Under the pieces are notes generated by a model. The model was given only the letters and a program-made list of their open reading frames with translations. It was not told the origin of the DNA and made no database searches. From Gammaproteobacteria bacterium (lineage in GTDB: Bacteria; Pseudomonadota; Gammaproteobacteria; Steroidobacterales; Steroidobacteraceae): a stretch of DNA of 64,000 bases. Location: NCBI GenBank assembly GCA_016874295.1, contig VGUH01000003.1, forward strand, positions 62,001 through 126,000, written 5' to 3'. Within the stretch, counting starts at the first letter, position 1. Each line of letters begins with the position of its first letter. This document shows, piece after piece, positions 1 through 7,763 of the stretch. A program made the position numbers and the translations under genes.

Positions 1-170
1 GCGATCGCCTCGCCCGCATGGTCGAGGCCGTGACTGCGCGTGCCGGCGAGCGCGACGAAGGCGTCGCCGAGCGCGACCGCGCGCGAGTCGAGCGTGAGCC
101 CGGTGATCGGCAGGCGGGGCGCCGCTGCGACGCCCGACAGCAGCTCGTCGAGGGCGAGGCGCGCGGTCAC
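1..170 (-). CDS. murE: UDP-MurNAc-tripeptide ligase MurE (5' part only)
   Basis: Only the first 56 or so codons lie in the window; the gene runs off the left edge. MurE adds meso-diaminopimelate to UDP-MurNAc-L-Ala-D-Glu in the cytoplasm. The visible part holds the N-terminal Mur ligase signature LTLDSRAV followed by GDAFVAL and a G-T-R-S-H-G stretch, which matches the UDP-binding domain of MurE. The start is a GTG whose TG belongs to the ftsI TGA stop (GTGA overlap), so translation is coupled to ftsI. The position after ftsI is the standard dcw order. The diaminopimelate-specificity motif lies outside the window, so the amino acid added is inferred from the Gram-negative context. Confidence 0.85.
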   Translation of the reverse strand, partial: MTARLALDELLSGVAAAPRLPITGLTLDSRAVALGDAFVALAGTRSHGLDHAGEAI

Positions 171-1885
171 AGCCCCTCCTCCGCGGCCGCGAGCGGCGTG
201 ACGCGCGCGAGGTCGTCCGGCGCGACCGTCATCAGGCGCAGCGCGCCCGACGTCACTGCCGAGAACACGGGCGCGGCGACGTCGCCGCCGTAATACAGGC
301 TGCCCTGCGGCTCGTCCACCATGACGACGACCGCGAGGCGCGGCGCGGTCGCGGGCACGACACCCGCGAACACGGACAGGTAGCGGTCCGTCGAGTAGCC
401 GCCGGACACCGCTTTCCACGCCGTGCCGGTCTTGCCCGCGACGCGGTAGCCGGCGACCGCAGCCTTGGAGCCGGTGCCGGCCGGGGTCACCGCTTCCTCG
501 AGCAGGCCGATCAGGTCGCGTGCGACGCTCGCCGGCAGCACGCGCTCGCCCGCGACCGGCCCGTCAACACGTCGGAATGTGACCGGCCGGTGCACGCCGA
601 AGGCGCCGATCGTCGCGTAGGCCTGCGCGAGCTGCAGCGGCGTCACCGAAAGGCCGTAGCCGTAGGATATCGTCGCGACGTTGACCGGCCGCCAGGTGCC
701 GGCGCCGGTCAGGAGGCCGGCGGATTCGCCAGGGAACCCGCTCGCGGTCACCTCGCCGAATCCGAGCGCGCGCAGCGTCGAGTGGATGTGGCTGCGGTCG
801 AGGGAGAGCGCGATCTTCGCCATGCCCACGTTGCTCGAGCGCGCGAGGACCTGGCCGACGTCGATCGTGCCGAGGTCGTGCTTGTCGCGTACGGTCAACG
901 TGCCGACCCGGAACGGCGTCGCGTCGATCGTTGTGTTCGCGCGGTAGCGGCCCGAGGCAAGCGCCGCCGCGACCACGAACGGCTTGATGCTCGAACCGGG
1001 CTCGAAGATGTCGGTGACCGCGCGGTTACGGTAGCGCGCGACCTCGTACTGCCCGCGGTCGTTCGGGTTGAAGGCCGGCTGGTTGACCATCGCCAGCACT
1101 TCGCCGGTCGCGACATCGAGCACGATGACGGTGCCGGCGCGCGCGCGGTGCTGGCGCATCGCGGCCTTCAGTTCGCGGTAGGCGAGGTACTGCACCCGCA
1201 GGTCGATGCTGGTGACGAGGTCCTGGCCCTGGGATGGAGCCTGCACGACCTCGACGTTCTGGATCACGCGCCCGCGCCCGTCCTGCAGCACGCGCTTCTC
1301 GCCGTTGACGCCCTTGAGCGTGCGGTCGAAGGCGAGCTCGAGGCCTTCCTGCCCCTCTTCGTCGAGGCTGGTGAAGCCGAGCAGGTGTCCGGTGACTTCC
1401 GCGTTCGGGTAGAAGCGCTTGTACTCGCGCTGGAAATAAACGCCGGGCAGCGTGAGCTTGCGCACCGCCTCCTTCCTGACGGGATCGACGTGGCGCTCGA
1501 CGTACAGGAACTCGCGGTCGAGGTTGCTCGTAACGCGCTGCTCGAGCCACTGGCGGTTGATGCCGAGGGCGCGCGCGAGCTTCGGGATTCCCTCGCCCGC
1601 TTCCGCGAACTCCGGCGGGTTGACCCAGACGCTCTCGACCGGCGAGCTGGCCGCGAGCGGCTCGCCGAAGCGGTCCTGGATCGCGCCGCGGTGCGCGATG
1701 ATCGGCGCCGTGCGCGCGTGACGCTTGTCCGCCTGCCGCTCGATGAACTCGCGGTCGAGGACCTGAAGCTGGACCGCGCGGCCGACCAGCACCAGCGAGA
1801 CGACAGTGAGCGCTGCCGCGAGGAAGCGCGCACGGCCGCGGAACTGCAGGGCGTCGAACTCGATCTCGCCGTCGCGCCGCCTCAT
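167..1885 (-). CDS. ftsI: Septal peptidoglycan transpeptidase PBP3 (FtsI)
   Basis: Class B penicillin-binding protein of 572 residues, the D,D-transpeptidase that cross-links septal peptidoglycan in the divisome. A single membrane anchor spans about residues 20-42, followed by the PBP dimer domain and the transpeptidase domain. All three catalytic motifs are present: S298-S-I-K301 (acylation serine), S350-S-N352 and K485-T-G487. The reading frame stays open further upstream, but the ATG at 1885 overlaps the ftsL stop (ATGA) and gives the expected short cytoplasmic tail, so it was chosen. It sits between ftsL and murE in the canonical division cluster and should be read from the promoter upstream of mraZ. 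Confidence 0.95.
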   Translation of the reverse strand: MRRRDGEIEFDALQFRGRARFLAAALTVVSLVLVGRAVQLQVLDREFIERQADKRHARTAPIIAHRGAIQDRFGEPLAASSPVESVWVNPPEFAEAGEGIPKLARALGINRQWLEQRVTSNLDREFLYVERHVDPVRKEAVRKLTLPGVYFQREYKRFYPNAEVTGHLLGFTSLDEEGQEGLELAFDRTLKGVNGEKRVLQDGRGRVIQNVEVVQAPSQGQDLVTSIDLRVQYLAYRELKAAMRQHRARAGTVIVLDVATGEVLAMVNQPAFNPNDRGQYEVARYRNRAVTDIFEPGSSIKPFVVAAALASGRYRANTTIDATPFRVGTLTVRDKHDLGTIDVGQVLARSSNVGMAKIALSLDRSHIHSTLRALGFGEVTASGFPGESAGLLTGAGTWRPVNVATISYGYGLSVTPLQLAQAYATIGAFGVHRPVTFRRVDGPVAGERVLPASVARDLIGLLEEAVTPAGTGSKAAVAGYRVAGKTGTAWKAVSGGYSTDRYLSVFAGVVPATAPRLAVVVMVDEPQGSLYYGGDVAAPVFSAVTSGALRLMTVAPDDLARVTPLAAAEEGL

Positions 1886-2157
1886 TGCGCGAGGATCTCG
1901 ACTTCGTCCGGCCGCGGGAACACCATCTCGCGACGGTCCGCGGCCACGCGCTCGACGATCGCGGGATTCGACCACGAGCCCTGCTCGAGCTGATACTGGC
2001 CCCAAACGATGTTGAGCGCATCGCGCTCGGCCGAAAGCCGCTCGAGCTCGACGAACAGCAGGCGCGACTCGTGGCGGGCACGTACCGCGGCGACCGCGGA
2101 TGCGAGCACCGCGAGCCACAGCACCGGCAGGGCGATCTGCCTCCAGCGGCGGCTCAT
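1882..2157 (-). CDS. ftsL: Cell division protein FtsL
   Basis: Small bitopic protein of 91 residues: short cytoplasmic N-terminus, one membrane segment (about residues 8-26), then a periplasmic coiled-coil stretch rich in Leu, Glu and Arg (HESRLLFVELERLSAERDAL). FtsL forms the FtsQLB scaffold that activates FtsWI. Sequence conservation in this family is low, so the call rests on size, topology and the invariant place between rsmH and ftsI. Both gene boundaries are ATGA overlaps, with rsmH upstream and ftsI downstream. The C-terminal VERVAADRREMVFPRPDEVEIL stretch, here cut to its visible core, fits FtsL homologues of high-GC gammaproteobacteria. Confidence 0.88.
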   Translation of the reverse strand: MSRRWRQIALPVLWLAVLASAVAAVRARHESRLLFVELERLSAERDALNIVWGQYQLEQGSWSNPAIVERVAADRREMVFPRPDEVEILAQ

Positions 2158-3101
2158 TCGCGCAGTCTCTCGGCGACGCGCATGACGGCGCTGCGCGCGC
2201 GCGGATTGCGCGCGATTTCCGCTTCGTCGGCGAAGGTCGCGCGACCGACCAGCCGCAGGCGCGGCCGCGCGACCGCCGGCATCTCCGGCAGCCCCGCCCA
2301 GGCCGGGTCCGCGCGTGAACCCGAGCGCAGGAAGCGCTTGACGATCCGGTCCTCGAGCGAATGGAAGCTGATCACGACCAGGCGGCCGCGCGGTTTCAGC
2401 GCCGCGACTGCCTGCGGCAGCGCCCGCTCGAACTCGCCGAGTTCGTCGTTCACGTGGATGCGCAACGCCTGGAACGTACGGGTCGCCGGGTGGCGACCCG
2501 CCTCGCGGCCGGGCACGGCCGCCGCGACGATGCCCGCCAGCCGGCCCGTGGTCGCGATCGGACCCGACCCGCGCGCGGCGACGATCGCGTGCGCGATGCG
2601 CTTCGCATGCCGTTCCTCGCCGAGCCGGGCGATCACGCCGGCGATCTCCCGCTCGTCCGCGCGCGCGAGGAAGTCGGCTGCGCTCGCGCCCTCATCCGGG
2701 TCCATGCGCATGTCAAGCGGGCCGTCGCGCAGGAAGCTGAAGCCGCGGCGCGCCTCGTCGAGCTGCGGCGAGGAGACGCCGAGATCGAACAGGACGCCGT
2801 CGGCGCTCGCGGGCTGAATGTGTTGCAGGAGCCGTGAGAACCGCGCGCGCACGAAACGTACGCGCGGGTCCGCGTCGAACAGCACGGCGGCAGCGGCCGC
2901 AGCCTCGGGATCGCGATCGAAGACAACCAGTTTCCCCTCTTCACCGAGCCGGCCGAGGATCTCCCCGGCATGGCCACCGCGACCGAATGTCGCATCCACG
3001 TAGCAGCCGTCGGACCGGATCGCGAGCGCCTCAATTGCCGCATTGCGGAGCACCGGCGCGTGTTCCCCGCCGGGAGATTCCGCGCACAGCGCCTCCGTCA
3101 C
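2154..3101 (-). CDS. rsmH: 16S rRNA (cytosine-1402-N4)-methyltransferase RsmH
   Basis: SAM-dependent enzyme of 315 residues that N4-methylates C1402 in the decoding centre of 16S rRNA. The N-terminal HAPVLRNAAIEAL, the SAM motif VDATFGRGGHAGEIL, DLGVSSPQLD and the late VVISFHSLEDRIVKRF are all family hallmarks. The open frame extends further upstream, but a GTG at 3101 that overlaps the mraZ stop (GTGA) places the protein start at the family's usual position a few residues before HAPVL. C1402 also receives a 2'-O-methyl group from RsmI, whose gene lies only about 1 kb away on the same strand at 4190-5047. Confidence 0.95.
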   Translation of the reverse strand: MTEALCAESPGGEHAPVLRNAAIEALAIRSDGCYVDATFGRGGHAGEILGRLGEEGKLVVFDRDPEAAAAAAVLFDADPRVRFVRARFSRLLQHIQPASADGVLFDLGVSSPQLDEARRGFSFLRDGPLDMRMDPDEGASAADFLARADEREIAGVIARLGEERHAKRIAHAIVAARGSGPIATTGRLAGIVAAAVPGREAGRHPATRTFQALRIHVNDELGEFERALPQAVAALKPRGRLVVISFHSLEDRIVKRFLRSGSRADPAWAGLPEMPAVARPRLRLVGRATFADEAEIARNPRARSAVMRVAERLRE

Positions 3102-3550
3102 AGCGAAAGAGAACCCAGCTCCGCCGACAGCGACCCCGGCCATTCCTCGCCGTTCAGCCACTGCTCGCGACGCTCGTCCCAGCGCTGTTCGTTCCACAAT
3201 TCGAAGCGCCGGCCCTGGCCGATCAGCCAGGCCGCGCGATCCAGGTTCGCGAACTTGCGCAACTCCTGCGGCAGCAACAGCCGTCCGTGGCCGTCGAGCT
3301 CGACGTCGGTGGCGTGACCGACCAGCAGCCGTTGCAGGCGGCGGGTGTGCTCGTCCAGCGTCGGCAGGCTCATCAACTTGCGCTCGATCTCTTCCCAGTC
3401 AGGCAGCGGGTAGATGAGCAGGCATTGGTCGCGGTCGATGGTGACCACCAGCCGGGCGTCGCCGCGTTCCTGCAGGCGCTCGCGGTACCGGGTGGGAATG
3501 ACCATCCGGCCCTTGGCGTCCAAGGTCACCTTTGTTGCACCGCGAAACAC
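3098..3550 (-). CDS. mraZ: Transcriptional regulator MraZ
   Basis: Member of the AbrB-like MraZ family, 150 residues from the GTG at 3550. Two tandem SpoVT/AbrB-type repeats are visible: VTLDAKGRMVIPTRYRE near the start and VELDGHGRLLLPQELR in the middle, each with the D-x-x-GR-x-x-x-P signature. MraZ represses the dcw operon, including itself. An ATG at 3595 is in frame, but it would add 15 residues without homology and would place the operator repeats inside the coding sequence. GTG at 3550 gives the normal start immediately before FRGA and the normal length of about 150 residues. It is the first gene of the division operon. Confidence 0.93.
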   Translation of the reverse strand: MFRGATKVTLDAKGRMVIPTRYRERLQERGDARLVVTIDRDQCLLIYPLPDWEEIERKLMSLPTLDEHTRRLQRLLVGHATDVELDGHGRLLLPQELRKFANLDRAAWLIGQGRRFELWNEQRWDERREQWLNGEEWPGSLSAELGSLSL

Positions 3551-3566
3551 GAATTGAAACGGGACG

Positions 3567-3606
3567 TTGTCCCATTTCCTCCCACTTTCTCCCACTTGCT
3601 GCCACT
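3567..3606 (-). promoter_or_regulatory. MraZ operator: four direct decamer repeats
   Basis: Read on the minus strand this is AGTGGCAGCA, AGTGGGAGAA, AGTGGGAGGA, AATGGGACAA: four head-to-tail 10-bp units with a near-invariant (A/G)TGGGA core. The period of one helical turn matches the known MraZ box (TGGGN units spaced by 5 nt) found upstream of mraZ in other bacteria. The repeats lie 17-56 bp before the mraZ GTG and run into the -10 hexamer, so bound MraZ would block its own promoter. The first unit deviates (TGGCA). Identification comes from the sequence plus the known family site; occupancy is inferred. Confidence 0.85.
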
Positions 3607-3632
3607 ATAGGCATGCGAATTGGCAGGGTCAA
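3604..3632 (-). promoter_or_regulatory. sigma70 promoter of the mraZ division operon
   Basis: On the minus strand TTGACC (3632-3627), a 17-bp spacer and TATAGT (3609-3604) form a strong sigma70 promoter, one of very few clean ones in this GC-rich window. The predicted start site near 3597 would give a leader of about 45 nt before the mraZ GTG. The -10 box overlaps the first MraZ operator unit, which fits autorepression. Confidence 0.8.
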
Positions 3633-3791
3633 CCGGTCGGACCGAGAAATTTCGTGACGCGTCAGTCACTTAGCGCAAGCGGTCGAGGCCCATGGTGACC
3701 GAGGCCAGTGATTCAAAAATCAGGGGCTTACGCGCCGTTTCTACAGCGACTTGTCAGGAGGTACCTGTTTTTTGTTCAGGGTGGGGAAAAA

Positions 3792-4161
3792 GGCGGGAGT
3801 CGGCCGGTAAGCCGGGTTCTGTCGTGGGCAATCATTCTTCTGGGATGCGCGTCACCGCGCACCTCGAGCGGCCTACCCGGAAGCACGCGCGGGCCGCGCG
3901 CTGCGGCTTGCGCCGCCTGCTTCCCTATTTGGCCTTGCTCCGGGCGGGGTTTGCCGTGCCGTCGCCGTTGCCGTCGACGCGGTGCGCTCTTACCGCACCA
4001 TTTCACCCTTGCCGTCGCGCTCGCGCGCTTGGGCGGTGTGTTTTCTGTTGCACTTTCCGTGGGCTCGCGCCCCCCAGGCGTTACCTGGCGCCGCACCCTA
4101 TGGAGCCCGGACTTTCCTCCACGCCCTCGCGGGCGCAGCGATTGCCTGGCCGACTCCCGCG
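3792..4161 (-). ncRNA. rnpB: RNase P RNA (class A)
   Basis: Catalytic RNA of RNase P, which trims tRNA 5' leaders; about 370 nt. On the minus strand the conserved elements come in order: GAGGAAAGTCCGGGCTCC with CATAGGG (CR-I), CAGGTAACGCCTGGG, GTGCAACAGAAA, GGTAAGGGTGAAA(T)GGTGCGGTAAGAGCGCACC in pieces of the usual order, CGGAGCAAGGCCAAATAGG, and ACAGAACCCGGCTTA (CR-V) near the 3' end. The termini GCGGGAGTCGGCC (4160-4148) and GGCCGACTCCCGCC (3805-3792) are complementary and form helix P1, which fixes both ends. Five T residues follow directly (3791-3787), consistent with termination there. A CACTAT hexamer (4173-4168) is a plausible -10; no good -35 was seen. Confidence 0.95.
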
Positions 4162-4189
4162 CACACCATAGTGCCTTGCGGACCCCACC

Positions 4190-5047
4190 TCAAGTCGTAC
4201 CGGGCGGCACGTCCCTGGCGAGCGCGAGCGCGCGCGCGTAGGCGTCGGCGCGCCGCACGCCGGTGAGGCTCGCCGCCGCGGCCGCCGCCGCGGACGGGGG
4301 CAGGTGCCGCAGCAGCACCCTGAGCGTCGCATCGAGCAGACCGGCACCGGGCTCCGCCGCAGGCGCGCCCGCGACCAGGATCACCGACTCGCCACGCGCG
4401 AGATCCGCGTCCGAGCGAGCCTGCGCGGCGAGTTCTGCGAGCGTGCCGCGATAAAAGGTCTCGAAGCGCTTGGTGAGCTCGCGCGCGACGCACGCGCGGC
4501 GCTCGCCGCCGCAGGCTCCCGCGAGATCCTCGAGGCATTGCGCTATCCGGTGCGGCGCCTCGTACAGCACCAGCGTGCGCGGCTCGGCGGCGAGCTCGGC
4601 GAGGCGCTGCCTGCGCGCCGCGGCACGCGCGGGCAGGAAACCCTCGAAGCAGAACCGGTCGCAGGGCAGCCCCGACGCCGAGAGCGCCGCGATCACCGCA
4701 TTGGGCCCCGGTACCGGCGTGACGGCGATCCCCGCCGCGACCGCCGCCGCCACGAGCAGGTAACCCGGATCGCTGAGCAGCGGCGTGCCCGCGTCCGACA
4801 CGAGCGCGATGTTTTCTCCCCGCTGCAGACGTGCGACGAGCTCGGCGACCCGCGCGCGCTCGTTGTGCTCGTGCAGCGAAAGGAGTGGCCGTTCGAGTCC
4901 GAGCTCGCGCAGCAACCGCCCGCTGTGGCGCGTGTCCTCGGCTGCCACCGCGGAGGCCGCCGCGAGAATTTCGCGTGCTCGCGCAGAAATGTCGCCGAGG
5001 TTGCCGATCGGCGTCGCGACGACGTAGAGCACGCCCGTCCCCGGCAC
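4190..5047 (-). CDS. rsmI: 16S rRNA (cytidine-1402-2'-O)-methyltransferase RsmI
   Basis: Tetrapyrrole-methylase-fold enzyme of 285 residues that methylates the 2'-OH of C1402 in 16S rRNA. Family motifs: VVATPIGNLGDIS (residues 9-21), EDTRHSGRLL, LVSDAGTPLLSDPG (82-95), PGPNAVIAALSASGLP, and FEGFLP followed by LVLYEAPHRI. Length is normal. It is divergent from lpoA, an arrangement also seen around E. coli yraL/yraM. The start ATG at 5047 lies about 77 bp from the lpoA start, so the two genes share a short divergent promoter region. rnpB follows 28 bp downstream on the same strand, with its own likely promoter inside that gap. Confidence 0.95.
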   Translation of the reverse strand: MPGTGVLYVVATPIGNLGDISARAREILAAASAVAAEDTRHSGRLLRELGLERPLLSLHEHNERARVAELVARLQRGENIALVSDAGTPLLSDPGYLLVAAAVAAGIAVTPVPGPNAVIAALSASGLPCDRFCFEGFLPARAAARRQRLAELAAEPRTLVLYEAPHRIAQCLEDLAGACGGERRACVARELTKRFETFYRGTLAELAAQARSDADLARGESVILVAGAPAAEPGAGLLDATLRVLLRHLPPSAAAAAAASLTGVRRADAYARALALARDVPPGTT

Positions 5048-5124
5048 TATAAGATGGTCTCCCGACCGCAGCTGCCACTACCGCAGTGTCGCGGCGGGAC
5101 GATCCTCGCCAAGGGCCGCTGCCG

Positions 5125-6930
5125 ATGCAAGCGAAACTCCGCAACGTCAGGAATGCCCTCGCCGCCCTGCTCGTGGCGACACTGGCCGCCGGCTGCCAGG
5201 CGACCCACCTGACGGGCCCGGGCGGCGACCCGGCAGAACGCGCCGCGCGCCTCGCGCGCGAGGGAGACCATGCGGGCGCGGCGAAGAGCTACGAGGCCGC
5301 GGCACAGGCGGCAGCCGCCGGCACGGGCAACGCGCTCTGGCTCGCCGCCGCGAATGAGTGGCTGCAGGCGCGCGACGCAGGCGCTGCGGAGAATGCGCTC
5401 GCCGGCCTCACGCGGCCGCTCGCCGCGGCCGACGCGCGCGAACAGCGCCGGCTCGACGCGGAGGTCGCACTCGCGCGCGGCGATACGGCGCGCGCTGCCG
5501 GGCTCCTGAAGGCGCTCGACGGCGACGATGCAACCATGCTCGCAACCCGTGCGCGCGTCCAGTTCGGCAGCCTGCAGGTGGCGGACGCGGTGTCCACCCT
5601 TATGGCGCGCGAGCGGCTGCTCACCGCCCCCGCCGACTGGCAGGCGAACCAGCGGCTGATCGTGGGAGGAATTCAGTCCGCGCTGCTGCGCGGCGCCAAT
5701 GCGCGCGCGCCAGCTGGCGCGGACCCGGTGCTCGCCGGCTGGCTCGAGCTCGGACGCATCCTGGCGGACGCACAATCCGGAGCGCTCGGCGTGCAGCGCC
5801 GCCTGCGGGCCTGGAAAGGCCGCTACCCGTCGCACCCCGCCAGCGAGTTGCTGTGGAAAGGCATCGCGGAGCGTCCGGTCGCGGGCGGCGATCGCCCGCA
5901 GCAGGTCGCGCTGCTGCTGCCGCTCTCCGGGCGGGCGGCCTCCGCGGGAGGCGCGGTGCGCGACGGTTTCCTCGGCGGCTACTACGACGGCAGCAATGCC
6001 GGGCGACCGCGCATCCGCGTCTACGACGTCGCCGAGCGTGACGCGCCGTCCGCATACCTGCAGGCGCTCGCGGACGGCTGCGATTTTATCGTCGGGCCGC
6101 TGACCCGCGAGGAAGTCGCTGAGCTCGCGTCGCTCGCCGACGGGCGCGCGACGACGCTCGCGCTCAACTTCCTGCCCGATGGAGTGCAGGTGCCGGACCG
6201 CTTCTACCAGTTCGCACTCTCGCCCGAGGACGAGGCGCGGCTCGCGGCGCGGCGCATCGCGGCGGACGGCCGGCTCTCCGGCGTGACGCTCGCGCCGCAG
6301 TCGGACTGGGGGCGCCGCGTCGTGGGCGCATTCGCGGAGGAGTTCGCGGCCGCGGGCGGGCGCATCGTGGACCGGGCAGACTACGTGCCGTCCACGGCCG
6401 ACTTCAACGAGACACTGCGCCGCCTGCTGCAGACGACCGGGCAACGCGGCAGCAGCCCGCGCCCCGACGCCGCGTTCATCTTCATCGCCGCGCAGCCCGT
6501 GCATGGCCGCCTGATCCGCACGCAATTGCGCTTCAACTACGCGAGCGCGCTGCCGACCTACGCGATCTCCGACATCTTCGATCCGTCCGGCGCGGGCAAC
6601 CAGGACCTCGACGGGGTGATCTTCCCGGACATGCCGTGGATCCTCGACCCGGTGGGCGCCGCGGGCGGCGCGCGCGAGACGGTCGAGCGCGCGTTCCCGG
6701 GCCGTGTCGGCCCGCTGACGCGGCTATACGCCTTCGGCTACGACGCGTACCGGCTGGTCAGCGAGCTGCCGCGCCTGCGCAGCGGCGTCGGCTACCTGCC
6801 CGGCGCCACCGGCCGGCTTTCGCTGGATGGCGACGGCCGCGTTCGCCGCGAGCTCGACTGGGCGCAGATCGTCACCGGGCGCGTTGCGCCCTGGCCGCCC
6901 CCTGCCCCGCTCGCTGCGCCCGCCCCGTGA
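5125..6930 (+). CDS. lpoA: Penicillin-binding protein activator lipoprotein (LpoA/LppC family)
   Basis: Outer membrane lipoprotein of 601 residues with a lipoprotein signal ending in TLAAGC (lipidated Cys about residue 24). LpoA reaches through the periplasm to activate the bifunctional synthase PBP1a. The N-terminal half is helical and Ala-rich, TPR-like. From about residue 260 (RPQQVALLLPLSGRAASAG) there is a periplasmic-binding-protein-like LppC domain with DFIVGPLTREEV and ALNFLP. An in-frame ATG lies 39 bp upstream, but the chosen ATG directly precedes the signal peptide. The stop overlaps yraN (GTGA). The rsmI/lpoA/yraN neighbourhood supports orthology. Confidence 0.9.
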   Translation: MQAKLRNVRNALAALLVATLAAGCQATHLTGPGGDPAERAARLAREGDHAGAAKSYEAAAQAAAAGTGNALWLAAANEWLQARDAGAAENALAGLTRPLAAADAREQRRLDAEVALARGDTARAAGLLKALDGDDATMLATRARVQFGSLQVADAVSTLMARERLLTAPADWQANQRLIVGGIQSALLRGANARAPAGADPVLAGWLELGRILADAQSGALGVQRRLRAWKGRYPSHPASELLWKGIAERPVAGGDRPQQVALLLPLSGRAASAGGAVRDGFLGGYYDGSNAGRPRIRVYDVAERDAPSAYLQALADGCDFIVGPLTREEVAELASLADGRATTLALNFLPDGVQVPDRFYQFALSPEDEARLAARRIAADGRLSGVTLAPQSDWGRRVVGAFAEEFAAAGGRIVDRADYVPSTADFNETLRRLLQTTGQRGSSPRPDAAFIFIAAQPVHGRLIRTQLRFNYASALPTYAISDIFDPSGAGNQDLDGVIFPDMPWILDPVGAAGGARETVERAFPGRVGPLTRLYAFGYDAYRLVSELPRLRSGVGYLPGATGRLSLDGDGRVRRELDWAQIVTGRVAPWPPPAPLAAPAP

Positions 6931-7295
6931 GCACGGCGCCGCACCTGGCGCTCGGCCGTGCGGCCGAGGAGGCCGCAGCGCGGTACCTGCAACGCCGGGG
7001 CTGCCGGATCCTCGCCGCGAATTTCCGCGCCAGGGGCGGCGAGCTCGACCTCGTCGTTGAAGACGGCGCGGTGCTGGCGATCGTCGAAGTCCGCTACCGC
7101 GCCTCGGACCGCTACGGCGGCGGCGCCGCGAGCATCACCCATGCCAAGCGTGCCCGGATCGTCCGCGCCGCACGCTTCCTGCTCAGCACCCGACCGGCGT
7201 TGGCGAAACTCCCCGCCCGCTTCGATGTCGTCGAGGTCAGCGGTCCCGCCGACGATCTCCGCTGCAAGCTCATCAGGGGAGCGTTCAGCCTCTAG
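6927..7295 (+). CDS. yraN: UPF0102 family protein YraN (endonuclease-like fold)
   Basis: Protein of 122 residues. The core shows GRAAEEAAARYLQRRGCRIL, ARGGELDLVVED and AIVEVRYR, matching the UPF0102 arrangement of a G-E-(I/L)-D and a VEV-(K/R) element in a restriction-endonuclease-like fold. The usual lysine in VEVK is an arginine here. The biological substrate of the family is not established. A GTG start overlaps the lpoA stop, so the two are co-translated as in E. coli yraM-yraN. The gene ends 43 bp before the convergent sspB. A 6-bp CGCCCG/CGGGCG hairpin lies in that gap but lacks a T run, so no terminator is claimed. Confidence 0.9.
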   Translation: MSTAPHLALGRAAEEAAARYLQRRGCRILAANFRARGGELDLVVEDGAVLAIVEVRYRASDRYGGGAASITHAKRARIVRAARFLLSTRPALAKLPARFDVVEVSGPADDLRCKLIRGAFSL

Positions 7296-7338
7296 CGCCC
7301 GAATCGACGCGGGCGGCGACCGGCGCGAGATTGCGCAG

Positions 7339-7731
7339 TTACTTGATGACGCGCAGTTTCGGCCGTGTGCCGGTGGAGTTGCCGGAATCGGCGGCGGGGG
7401 GGGGCGACTCGCCCTCGTTTTGGAACAGCATGCCCTGCCCCGTCTCGCGCGCGTAGATGCCGAGCACCGAGGTGACGGGAATGCGAACTTGCTGCGCAAC
7501 GCCGCCGAAGCGCGCCGAGAACTCGATCCACTCGTTGCCGAGCTTGAGCCCCTGCGTCGCCTGCCAGCTGACATTCAGCGTGATGCGCCCGTCGCGCACG
7601 TAGGCGCGCGGCACCTCGGCGGCGGGCGAGGCGGCGTCGACCACGAGGTGGGGCGTCTGGTTGTTGGCCGTCATCCACTCGTGCATGGCGCGCACGAGGT
7701 AGGGCCGCCTGGGCGTCTGCGGCGCGGCCAC
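7339..7731 (-). CDS. sspB: ClpXP protease specificity-enhancing factor SspB
   Basis: Adaptor of 130 residues that tethers ssrA-tagged peptides to ClpX. The folded domain (residues about 9-105) shows RPYLVRAMHEWMTANNQTPHLVVDA and VRDGRITLNVSWQATQGL, then the typical RIPVTSVLGIYARETGQGM. A Pro/Ser-rich linker follows, ending in the short ClpX-binding tail PKLRVIK. Length is a little short of E. coli SspB (165), mainly in the linker. It follows petC by 32 bp on the same strand. In many gammaproteobacteria sspA sits between these two genes; here there is no room for it. Confidence 0.93.
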   Translation of the reverse strand: MAAPQTPRRPYLVRAMHEWMTANNQTPHLVVDAASPAAEVPRAYVRDGRITLNVSWQATQGLKLGNEWIEFSARFGGVAQQVRIPVTSVLGIYARETGQGMLFQNEGESPPPAADSGNSTGTRPKLRVIK

Positions 7732-7763
7732 CGGCTCAGGCCTTCATTGCGGGCTGCTCGGCG

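Noticed and set aside
3548-3595. ATG at 3595 as the mraZ start
   Set aside because: It would add 15 residues without family similarity and put the MraZ operator inside the coding region; GTG at 3550 fits length and homology.
3655-3664. Palindrome TGACGCGTCA upstream of the mraZ promoter
   Set aside because: A 10-bp palindrome is not rare in this composition; no regulator binding this motif is known to me in the dcw context, and no second copy was noticed.
3762-3778. CAGGAGGTACCTG followed by TTTTTT as a rho-independent terminator
   Set aside because: The palindrome core AGGTACCT leaves no loop, so a stable hairpin cannot form. No gene ends nearby on the plus strand.
7297-7318. CGCCCG/CGGGCG hairpin between yraN and sspB as terminator
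   Set aside because: Only six base pairs and no T run on either side; such pairs arise often in GC-rich sequence.
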